Translations under genes and position numbers: made by a program
Assembly (NCBI RefSeq): GCF_035582795.1
Contig: NC_134366.1
Location: 3,702,828 to 3,766,827, forward strand
DNA: 64,000 nucleotides
Reading direction: 5' to 3'
Origin: Mycteria americana
Taxonomy: Eukaryota; Chordata; Aves; Ciconiiformes; Ciconiidae
Shown: positions 1 to 11,900 of the stretch, piece by piece
How the letters are laid out: each line of letters begins with the position of its first letter
Position numbering within the stretch: the first letter of the stretch is position 1
The notes under the pieces: generated by a model
The model's database searches: none
The model's input: the letters and a program-made list of their open reading frames with translations, nothing else
Told to the model about the DNA's origin: nothing

Positions 1-2738
1 ACAGTCTTTGAAAATATAAGATTCATCCAAAAGATAATAAAGATGTGTAAAGGAACGTGGAGGTTTCCTCCTGTTGTGGTTGATGCTCAGGTTTTTCTAA
101 AGAAGCTGAAAGTTTGCAGTTCAGATTGCCATAGAAGAAATAACCATACCTTGATTCATTAGCCCAAAGCAATTAACATCTGTTTACTTTTTCTTTTGAA
201 ATTTAAGCAAAAGAGAATAAATTGAAAGGAATTTTTAAAATCCTATGCAGGACTCTGTTCAAAAAGTGAAAGGTTTATGAGAAGTTCATTACATATACTT
301 TCAAAATATTGTCCTAGAGGTTAAAAATTATGCTTGTAAGTGATTAAACTATGTAGATAATTAATGAGATGTGTGGGGGTTTATTTCTTGTAGATGAAAA
401 CATGAAGCTGTATTAAAAATTTTAATACAAAGAATGTTTCACTAAAATTCCTGCAAGTAAATGGGTATTAATAAAGTGGAAACTTCGGTTTGCTTGAGAT
501 ACAAAAAGAAAAAAAAAAAACGCAAAAAAAAAAAACCCAACAAATGAAAAAAATCAAATGCAAGATATGCTGTTAGATGCTGAGTTTATATCAATAAATG
601 TCTTGCATCAGCTGTCACTGGGTTTCTGTGTTCTTCTCTGTTCATGGCACTCGATAGCCCATCGACTATTTTTCCCATCGACTTCAGGAGGAGCTGGGTT
701 GCAACCCAAGAATACAGCTCCAGCTCAGCTTCCTATGGACAGTTTCAGAAGCGCTGAAGTGAAAGAACCTGTTTTTAGGGAAACTTCCAACCCAGATTTA
801 GGAGTCAATAATTTTGAACAATTCAGCCTTCTCTGAGGCTGAATTGGAACTTCAAAATACATGTCAGTCTTGTGTTCCTGGTTATTGGCTGGAGGGCATG
901 TGGGCTGCAAATGTTCACGGTTGAGATTTGAGAACTGGGAAACAAACTGTTCATCACAGGTGTGCCATCACTGTGGCATTAGTTTGACGTCCCTCAGCTA
1001 ATATTGAAGTTCCTCATAATGTGTAACATCCCTAAACAGGATGGAAACAGGAAGGAAAGCGGTGGTGTTAGCAGCATGGAGGAGACCTGTGGTTATATAT
1101 AACCTGTATTTATATATATAACCTGTATATATGGATATATAAAACCTGTGAATATATTTTCTCATTCAGAGATACTAAGTGTGTTTCATGCCTTTCCAAA
1201 CAGTGCAGTTGTTGGCAGCTGCCCAGCTCATAGGACAGCACCAGTTGGTAGCAATCACAACAGGAACACCAGGGAATCAAAATATTTATCTAAGGAAATA
1301 TTTAAAGATCTGCTGATGAACACCGATGGGCAGTCTGGGACAGAGTGTGTGCAAAACTTGCTTTTTCCATCAACAAACCCCAAACTGAAATATTTCATAA
1401 CCGCTATGCTCATGGGAGGACATTGAAAACAAAAATCAAGTAAGATGTCTTCAAAGGGGGCTGATCCAAACATAGCCTTCAACTTTACCTGCTAAGGTCT
1501 ATCACGGAAATTTACTTTCTTAAGATCAGGAAAGGCACATAATCAAAACAGCTACAGGACATGCTCCTGTGTCAATTACATTAAACAAGTCTTAGCCGTT
1601 CGTGCAAGTGCTCTTATTTCTTCTTGGACCACATGGTGGTTCGAGTTTGCACTCTTGCTTGGCAAGCAACCACATCATGAACATGATGAATTGTCTTAAT
1701 CTCACATGCATTTTGTCTGTCTTTATGGTTACTTGAGGGTTTTCCTAGATATCGTCTGTCCCTTTGTTCAAGATTTGTGGAAGGTGTATTGGGCAGGAGA
1801 TTGGATGAGATGAGCTCCTGGGGTCCTGTGATCTCATCCTAGCCTAGCTGCTTCTACCAGCGCTGACTGGGGATGAGACCATGGTATTTATCTCCTGGGT
1901 GGCCATTCTGCGAAGATGTATGCTTGAAAATCCAGTTTTCTGTGTGGAAAGTTTTTGTCTTCTCTCTGCCTTCAAGACCGAGAGTTCCTTGAGGCAGGAG
2001 TTATATCTTCCTCTTTATAATGCTTCCCTATACACAACTGCTGTGAGTTTCTGTACAGACCAGGTGACTTTCCTGCTAGAGTATCTTGCAAAGGCATAGT
2101 CCAGTACAAATTTTAAAGTCTCGGGTACCTTCTAGCGCAAAGCCCAGAATATATATACAATATATATTCAGATATTGTAAAGTAGGACAAATACATTACT
2201 CTAGAGCAAGGAGTAGCTTTTCTGCCATCCTCTCAGACTTACATGCTCATGAAGCAGAACAGCCCTCCCTTCTTTCCCCTGCCCTTCTCCAGAGTCACAG
2301 ATGAGGTTGGTACCTGTTCACTCCTTCTCCTTCCCTGTGAGAATTATGTCCTCCTTGCACCTAGGGTCTGTATCAGTGCAATGGGTCACCGCTGGGTTCA
2401 TGTCATTGATCTTAATAGAGGTATTTTTGACAGACCAGCCAACACAGGGTTGAGCTGGGAGATAGATCCTTTGTTCCCCTGTTTGGGGAGACAACGGGTG
2501 TGTGTGCAGCGTGGCACAGTGTCCTCAACCTGGTGAGATACATCTTTCCGAAGCGTGTTGTGCCAACCTTCTTATTTTAAGTCTTAGCTACGTTCCCTCT
2601 TGCTGGAATAAGCATTTCTGCATCAGCTCTCTGCTCTAGGAGGGGAAAATGATACGATTGCAAATATTTCCATGGGTTGGATGATGTGCTATTTTCTTTT
2701 TACCCTGAAGAGAGAAAAGCTGTTCTTCTTGTCTGTAG
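1..2738 (+). other. Intron sequence of the SPEG-like gene, no exon found
   Basis: This stretch precedes the first recognisable exon. I found no Ig-like or other exon with proper splice sites in it. It holds A-rich tracts near 509-533 and a TA-rich imperfect tandem repeat at about 1090-1150. The open frames here are short and show no similarity I recognise. Confidence 0.6.
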
Positions 2739-2996
2739 GAAAGACTTCCCTGCAGTCAGAGATGGAGACCTCTGTCCAGGCCTCGCTTCAGCGTGCTGAT
2801 AAGGAGATCAAGACAGCTCTAAAGAAACTCGTGGACTCGGCGTCACTGCTGGTGACTCTTCCCCCGGGCATGCGAGGAGGAACCGGTGACCTTGGTCTTC
2901 CTGGGTCTGTTCCTTCAGACCACTCAGAAACAGCAGCTGGGCCCTCTGTGCTAGTTCATGAAGCCAGTACCCAAACCCAGACTGCTGGAAGGCATG
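2739..2996 (+). CDS. SPEG-like: SPEG-like exon, helical linker before Ig
   Basis: The acceptor is a pyrimidine-rich stretch ending TCTGTAG and the donor is GTAGGT. The exon enters with two leading bases and leaves one overhanging base. It encodes about 85 residues: a charged, probably helical start ([18 protein letters not shown]) followed by a Ser/Thr/Gly-rich tail ending [12 protein letters not shown] recognise no named domain. It is assigned to the gene by phase match with the next exon. Confidence 0.75.
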
Positions 2997-5900
2997 GTAG
3001 GTTTGGCATGAATCTAGAAAATGTCCCATGGGAGTCAAGAGAGACAAAAATATTGAACACGCCAATAATGACACTTTTTCCCTCATTTTTCTGTTTTGTT
3101 GTGTTTTGAGCGGTTGAAGATTAAGAGAGGACATTCAGACCCAAAGAAACATGGGGCTATGGGTTGGGATTAGGTTGGACACAAGTTTGGAGCAGATCTT
3201 TCTGGGAACAGGGTGTGTTTGAAAACTGTGTCTGAAGTAGAGTTTGGTTCATCACCTACCCAAAATGGGGGGATAGGGGAATTTTTCCACCTTTGGGCTT
3301 TTGACCCTGGACTTGCTTCAAGTTTTTTTGGGGGGAGAAGGGAGAGTGGGATCCCTCCTTTGCATTTATAGAAGTCATTTGTTTTTTGATTTGGTGGGGT
3401 GGGTAAGGGAGGTTGCTTTTCTTTTATTGTTTGCCATAAACAAGCTGGAAATGTGTTAACACCCCTGTATCAACTGTTGGAGACTTTCTAGGATGTTGGG
3501 TACATCAGGTTCACCTGCATTTCACTGGCTCTGGAGCCTTGATAGACTCCTTAACATTTTCCATGTGATTAAAACCAATGATGCGTGTGACTGTGTCTTG
3601 CCAGGAGAACAAGTCTTTTGTCTTTGCATTGTTTTTAAACAGAACACGAATAAGTGGCAACCCTTCCTCTCTTCCTTCTGCTTCTGCCATAATAACTTGT
3701 CTAAGCTGTCTCTGTGTCAAGTCCGAGTAACTGTCTTCCACCAGTGTCAACTTAAAAGGACAACGTCAAGTAGCCTTCAGCCCTCAGACTCCAGATGCTG
3801 TTTAAAAAAAAGATGTTCTTGCCTAAAACTTAATGAGGATAGAAGCGTTTCACGGAATCAGACCCAAAATAATGCATTAAAAAATGACAGGGCTTTAAAC
3901 CTTTTTTCCTTTCTAGTAGGAAATCATCTGTGAAAGTAATCCTCTGGTGAAGCGGGATGAATCAAAAATCATAAGTAAAATGTCAGCTAGCAGATTATTT
4001 CCTTAGTCATAACTACAGAGATAATAATAGAATAGTGAATGAGATGGTTTTGCAGTCCTTCCATGTGAGAAAACTAAATGTGTTATTAATATGGGGAATT
4101 ATGTTACTAAGATGGAGACTTGACAACTTTCCCTATGATCACATGCTTTGAATAAAAAGAAGGCAAATACTTCAACAGTGCTGGCAATAGGAAAGCACAA
4201 TCCCACCAACCTGGGATCTCTGACCCTGCCAGTAATGCCTTGAATAACCATGTTTGCCATCCCAATAGAGCTGTTTGATGTGATTTCTAGAAACTGCTGC
4301 TTTTTTCCAAAACCAGCCAGCGCCAAACATCCCTAGAGTGCTCCCCAAAAGGCCCTTCCTGCTGGGGAGAAGACTCCTCTTGATTTAACCTCAGATGAAA
4401 AAGGAGATGATGCACTTATTCTGTGGGGTAACTCCAATGGTCAATATCAAAAGACAATCAGGTACTTTTGGAATGGAAGATCAAACCAGTTTTTGAAGAT
4501 ATATCTGATAAAATAATTAATAACAAAAGAAGAACAATACCTGAACTGCCACCAAGCTTCACTTTTGACACATCAATCTTTTTATTTCCTTGTTCCTATA
4601 AGCCCGAGATGTCAAACCTTGTTCTGGTGTAACTTAAGAGTTGTACAAGGAAATTTTCAAAGAACCTAGTGGAGGTGTACCAATGCTGACGTTGTAACGT
4701 CACCAGGTCCTCCATATTAGCGTACCTCCTTATTATCTCCATATTAGTTGTACCCCCAGCCAGGTCCTGCCTTGACCGCCAGTTTTACATCGATGTAAGC
4801 TTACTCATTTTACTGACGCTGACTGTGATTGTGTGAGTGAGTCAAGAACTGTTTTCATAACACAAAGTTTAATTGAAGCATTCATGTGTACGAAGCTAAT
4901 GCTGGGCATCCCTGGAGGTATTTAAAAGACGTGTAGACCTGGCGCTTAGGGACATGGTTTAGTGGTGGACTTTGTAGTGTTAGGTTAACGGTTGGACTCG
5001 ATGATCTTAAGGATCTTTTCCAACCTATACGATTCTATGATTTCATCATAGCCATGAGCTGGAACTCAAACACAGTTACATTATCTCCTATAAAGGATGT
5101 ATTGAACTCACGCTATCCTTCCAGTCATCCTATTTCTTCTTGTCCCTACTGACAGCCTTTCCTATTTTTGTCTGTGTGTGTTTCCTTACAGAAAAGTTAG
5201 TTTTGCCCAGCCAGCAATGTGCCACCGTTCAGTCTCTCTGATGTTATTCAAGCCCTTGGCTTCGTGTGGTCTTCTCAAAAGGCCCAAATTCTCCTCTTAG
5301 CTTCAGTGATTGCACTCAGCTAAGGTCAGACAGACTCGGTTCTGACACAAGGCAAGACTAGAGACAGCCCCAAAGGTTTGCTCTGGGTTTCAGGTGTGCC
5401 GTCATAGGTGATGTGTCTAACTTGCCCTATTTCTGCTGCCAGACAAAGCACAAAGGCAGATTCCAGCTGAAGAACCAAGTGTGCCAAAGCCCAGCCCCGG
5501 TCCTTCCCGTGAAGAGACAGCTGCTGGAGATGAAAGCACTCAGGAGCACACTGTTCCTATTACCAGGTAAATACCCATCTCAATACACAGATTTGTGAAT
5601 GTGGCAGACTTCATTGCAAGAAAAGCAAGTCCTCTGTGGTGGAGGAAGCAGGTGGTGACTTAAACTGATTCTTGTAGGTTTGTTATTATTTTTAGAATCC
5701 TGTTCACACATGCATTGTGCAAGAAGGATAGAAAAGGTGGGAGAGAAATTAATTCCCCCAAAATAAAATTATTCCTGAATTAATTTTAAGTAAATAATTA
5801 TTTGTCTGGTGGTTAAACACGCAGATCAATGGTAGGGTGTAATCCTTTATCTCTGTAGTTGTATGTGACTATCTAATGATCTTTTTTCTTGGTCTTCATG

Positions 5901-8900
5901 AAAGAACATCACCAGCCACGGGGGCAGGAGACTGGTACAGAAGAGAAGGAGATGTGGTCTGGGATGTACACAGTGAAGTTTATATTGAGACCACGGAAAG
6001 AACTTGTGTGTATAAGACCGAGGAGAAGACCCCAACAAGTAAGAACGAACCTTGTTGCCCTTTCCCACATCACATGATTGTCATTGTCTTCTCTTTTGGT
6101 AATAACTCCTGATGACTGCTTTTTTAAATACTTCCATTTCTTGAGCAGTAACTGTTTATTAAACAAAGAGTAACAGATAAGCTTGAAGAAGCCTAAAAGT
6201 AATGCCAGTATAAAGCAACCCAAATATATTGCTGTGATATCTCTTGATTTGTCGTTAAGCTAATGTTATATCCTAAATGGCCAGTCCTATAAATCCCATT
6301 TGAGAAACTCAACCTACATCAGCACACTATGAATAAAGTTACGGTTTTGTGCATGCAGCAAACCCTTGTGTCTCACCAGGTCCTCCCTATATGCAAGTGA
6401 CAATAGAGGATGTGCAGGTGAATTCTGGGGAGCGTGCCAAATTTCAGGCAGTCATTGAAGGAACCCCTCAACCTACCGTTTTGTGGTTTAAGGTAAGTGT
6501 AGGCTTTTCTCTGGCTGAGAGTGAGGACCACAGAAAGGACTGTAGTACAGTACTTCTGCGGGGAATTTCTTTTGCTCTGTCATCCCACACCTCTTACACT
6601 GATTCTGGGTCATATCTATAGGCTCTGTTGAACCAGCTGCAGTTCTCACTGGAACCACCAACCGTGCATCTCGCCCTGTGCTATCTCCAGTGTCACTGTG
6701 GCTCCTTTCGCAGAAAGGGCAACCAAGATGGTTTTGGGGACCAAGATGGGCAGGAAGGGAGATTGGTTCCTGCCTGAGAGCCACCCAGATGTGTGTTGTA
6801 GTTTTGGGGTCAGGGATGGGATTAAGAGTGGTTTATTCCAATTGTCAATGCGACTTCCAGGCTCTGTATCTTTTCTGCAGCTAATGGGTAAAATGAGTGT
6901 GACAAAGGACAATGAATGTCCCATAGAAAGGAAGGAGGAATAATTTATTATTCCTCTAAATATTGTCATGCCCCTGAAATAAGCCAGTGTTGTTCTATAA
7001 TGATTGTCTATAACTCTTCTGTCTAACTGTTTTGTACACACAAGTTTTATTCCTTTTTTCCTTTTCTGTATGGGAAGTGCAAGGATGAACTACTCAGACA
7101 AATAAAATAACCTTAAAAAACAAGCAAAAATGCAAAGAACACCCTCCTATGCACACACATGCACATGCACGCACCTGAACACCTTGGAAAGAATAAGAAC
7201 AAGGCAAGAATACATGATACACCCTGTTAATATTCTTGCAATCTCTGACATTTTCAGCTCAGAGTTATCGCAAGCTAGCTGAACTTTTATCTATTTACTA
7301 GCTGAACTTTTATCTATTTACTAACCCACAGAAAAGCTCTCCACGTGCTTATCTAGTCTCCTCTCGCACCCATGCAAACGTCTCGCATGTGCAGCATCCT
7401 TTGTCAAGGACTTCAACCCAGTGACGGTACGCTGCCTGAAGTGCCACCTCTTTTTGGCTGTTCTGTACATATTTACCACAAGCTTCACGTGTTGGCTCTT
7501 GCATCTTGTACCAGGAAAAGTTAATCCCTGCCCACTCCCTAGGCTATTCATAATTCTGTACAGCTCTATCGTGTCGTATTGCTAGAGCCTCCCTTCCAGG
7601 CTGAAGAGCCCCAACTTGCTCTGTCAATCCTCATCTGGAAGCTGTTACAGAAAGAACATCGCCGCAACAGTACCACACCCTGGGCAAACCAAGGATTTAG
7701 AAGATGATGGTTTCTATTTTATTCTTCATTTCTTGCCTAATAATTTCTAACATCTGGTACTTTTTGACTGCCGCCAAGCACTGAGCTCATGCTGCCATGG
7801 AGTCATCTACTGTAACTCGAAGTTTTGCTCCAGTGTAATAAGGAACAGCTCAGAGACCAACATTTCACGTGGGGGAATAGGGTTGCATCACTTTACATTT
7901 AGTGTATTATATACATTTATCTGGCATTTTACTGCCCAGACAGGCGGTCTCGTAAGGTCCTTTTGCAAATCTTCATAATCTGCTCTCTGTGTCACACACA
8001 CTCCCTCCTGTCCCTTTTTTCATAGCATTTATGAATATATGAAGTAGCACAAGTGTCAGCACAAGCTGGAGACCAGGCAGGAGCAAAGCAGCTGATCCTC
8101 GTGCTCCCTGGGCTGACTGCTCAGGCACGGTGTGCTGGGAGAGCTGAAGAATAAACCACATAGCCCTGGTGATCCCTCCCAAGCCTGTATTCCTATGAAT
8201 GGGTTATGAAACAAAAATGTGATTGGGTCATGTGGAAGCAGAGAAACAGACACGGGGGACTTCTTCAGCCAGCGTTTTGTTAGTGAGATTTGCTAGCCTA
8301 AACGGTCTGTGTTGTAGCTCTGCTCCTGTATCTCATTTCTTGAAGAGAAGAAACATCTGTTTTCATCTTGGTTTTTCCGGTGCCAAAATGTCATTTCATT
8401 CTTTCAGGGCACTTCGTTGCTGACAGACAGCAGCAGAATCCATCAAGGGAAGGAAGGAACAACATATTTCTTAGTGGTGGACAATGCTGTCTCCGAAGAT
8501 GGTGGTGTTTATACCTGTGTTGCCAAAAATGCAGGAGGGGAGGTTTTGTGCAAAGCAGAGCTTATCGTACGTGAAGGTAACGTCATTCTTTCAGCTGCAG
8601 GAGTTGCTTCCATAGCCATTGCAATATGTACTCTGTTGCAGTCACCTTCTGGTACCCATATGGTATCTGCTCTATATTCCTGCATAGCATTTGTGTATTA
8701 CCAGTATGGCAGGATCCAGTATAAGAGCAAATGATCTAATGACCTACATATATATACAAACGAGATTTTTTTTTTTTCCTCTGCTTCAGACTACATGACG
8801 AAATGATACAATGGGCCACAGAAATAAGTGGGGCCACGTCTCTGGTGGTGTTCTGCTCTTTAGCCTGGCTCTTCTGATTTATGTCAGGTGAAGATGCAGC

Positions 8901-11900
8901 CCCAAAGTTCATATTGACAGGTTCTGTCATCAAACAGCTCCACTTAATTTTGTGCAGAAGTTTAGAAGACCCTTGTAATTTTTCCTGCCTTAAATTGTCC
9001 TGTTATAACTTTGCACACTATTAGCAAGGCATTGTTGTCTGAATATTAACACTTATATTTTCCTTCATTTCCAAAGCTAAGAAAGACCAAGCAGGAAAGA
9101 AAGTGGCCACCAGGAGAAAGCTCCATTCCCTTTACGAGGTTAAGCAGGAGATTGGAAGGTAAATGAATTTTCCAACTTTATAGCGTCGCTGCCGGAGAAT
9201 ATCTAATTGCCCATCTGAGCTGCTGAGCATGTGTAACCAGAGGCAGAGGTGGGCCCAGCTGTGGAAAAGTCTGAAAAGGTGAAAGTACTGGCAGAAGTGG
9301 GAGGTCACCCCATTGCGGGTGTGCTGGAAACACTTTCCTGAGGTTTCTGAGAGAGGATGGGAGAGTCCATACGGCCCATAGCTCCAGCTAGCTCCAGCCA
9401 GAAAAACACCAGCCAAAGGCTGGCCGGATAGGTGCCCAGGTATGGCTTCTTGGCAACGTTAGCTTCACAAGCCCATAGCGACGTATGCACAAGCACCGTG
9501 TCCGTCCAAGGGATCCAAGAGCATCAGCCTTCGTCAGCACAAGGCTCCATCTCCTGAACCAGCTTTTCCCTCGACGTGAACTCGTTGCTCAGTTTTGGAG
9601 ACAGCCAGGAGAGGGCAATAGCACCTCACATACAGGGAAATGACCTTTTTATGTTGGAGAATTTGAGCCCTGAGCAGTAGGGAGCTGTCAAAGGCTGGGA
9701 CGTGGAAAGGTCTACACCTGCTGTGCAGAGGGCTTGGAACCAAGTCCGAGCAGGGCTTGTCCTTTGATTTTTACACAGGGGCTGCTTCAGCTTTGTGAAA
9801 CGAGTTGTACACAAAGGGAACAGAGTGTCTTGCGCTGCCAAATTCATACCTCTACGAAGCAAAACGAAGGCTCGAGCGCATCAAGAGAGGGATATTCTCG
9901 CCTCTCTGTCCCATGACAGAATTACCAGGCTCCTGGATCAGTTTGAAACGCGGAAAACGCTGATTTTGATTCTGGAGTTGTATCCTTTTCTGTGCTGCTT
10001 GTCTGAGGAGGCTGGGAAGTACTAGGGACATCTCATTTATTAAATAACTAAGCAATTAATCATTTTTAAGTTTTGCCTGAGATAAAAGGTCACGCACAAT
10101 CTTTCTCTGCGCTGCAGGATAGCATCGCTCTGGGAGATCTTCACCGAAGTACTATGTTTCTGCTGTTTTAGGAAAAATCCTGATACTTTAGATACAAGTG
10201 TGAATAAGTTGTTAAGCACCAAAACTCTTTTCTAAAATGTCTGGAAGTGAAGGACTCTGTTTCTATGAGATCCAGTCTGAGTGAGTACCAGAAAAATGCA
10301 GTGCAGAGCAGAAGAGCCCGTAGCCAACAGGTAGATTTTAGCACAAGCAATAGCATGCTCCTGCTCGTAGGGAGCACAGGTTGAGAGCAGCCCAATTCTG
10401 TAAGAAGGATGCTGTAATAGCTGTAATAGCTGTAACACTGCTGTAATAGAGACTTTATTGCATTACACGTACATCACGATGCCTGAGCTCACCTCATGAA
10501 TTCTGCTGTTACCTGGATAGAGGTGGTTACAAAGTAAAAATAAGCATTTAACTGTAGTTCTGTTTTCCCTTAACGCCGTTGTCAGATGCTCCAGTGAAGA
10601 GCTCCTTGATCGTTTATTCAAGAAGAGTGTCGTCACTGAAGCAGAGGTAATCTTTCTTTCTCATTTGAAAGTCCAGAGTCGTTGGGTACCACTAGAGTAC
10701 CTTCCAGCTGTATTTTCCTTTTTGAATATGAGGAATGTCTTTGAACCAGTGATAATCTGTCAAAACAGAATCAGCCTTTAAAATGTGTTCCCATCAGGTT
10801 TCATTACTAAGTTGAGTTTCTTCGGGGAATAACTAGAAACAGCCAGTGGTTTTAACCACCAGCATTGCATTCAGCCCAATACAGATGATATTTGCTCTGT
10901 TATCAACATTTCTTTGCTCTCTGTCACGTGGAGCTCCTGTATCTTCACTTGCTTAATAACACTTTATCCCCTCGCAACTGTACTTCTATCCACTCCCTTT
11001 CAGTCTCCAAACTAAGGGCTGAAATTATGGTTTCTAAGGATTTTTTTGAGATCCTTGGTACTCAAAGTTCAAAATGTTTCACATCTCCCACCTAGTAGCC
11101 AGGTGTCCCATATTTATTGGTAGAATTGATTTTTCTTAGAAATACTCAGGGGGAAATATGGTTTGGGTTGGAAGGCATCTTTAAAGATCAAGTGTCAGCT
11201 AACACTATAAAATGTCAAAGGTAGAGGACTTCCAAAGCTGAAGCTAGCTGTAAATCTTCACTCCTTGTTCACTCATGGTCAGACTGGATCTACATATGGT
11301 CAAGAAAATAGGTTTACAACATAATGTCAAAATGTATTTGTGTTTTAAAAGTGTTTGCCTGATTTACACCAAGCCAGAGCTGAGTTTGAGTTAGACAGCT
11401 GATAAGGCTCATCAGACTTGAGGATTTCTGTATCTCTTATTTGCATATTTGTAGGGTTGGTTTTTTGAAGTAAGGGCTTTTTCACATATAGAAGGCTCCA
11501 GTAGGGCAATGTGGTCACACACGAGGCACAGCGTTCCACAAGGTAATGTTTGGTTCACATCTTATTTCAACCGCAAGACTAGTATAAGAAGTTCATTCTA
11601 GTTTTAAAAGTATTTCTAGTTCAATCTCTCCCTCTCTCATATATTAAAAATGTTGGTGGAATCAGGGACACTCTTATTTACTATTAATGTTTAATAATTG
11701 TTTAATAATTGATTTAATTTTTAGGTCAAATTGTATATCAAGCAAATTTTGGAAGGAATTAAATATCTTCATGACAACAACGTCCTTCATTTGGACATTA
11801 AGGTAATGTGCAACGGCAGGTCTAGCTTATCATAGCCTCTTGTTGGTCAGGGAATGGGCGTTCTCTATTTGAATTATTCTTACTTACAACAGAAAATATT

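Larger units (their letters stand above)
6493..8407 (+). other. Intron splitting the Ig domain
   Basis: This 1.9-kb intron divides the Ig domain between strands C and D. It contains a perfect 23-bp tandem duplication at 7275-7320 and a very old degenerate repeat at about 7545-8075. No other coding sequence was recognised. Confidence 0.7.

Noticed and set aside
5413-5598. Alternative frame across the 5443-5566 exon ([12 protein letters not shown] type)
   Set aside because: Its phase does not join either neighbouring exon. The [11 protein letters not shown] frame joins both.
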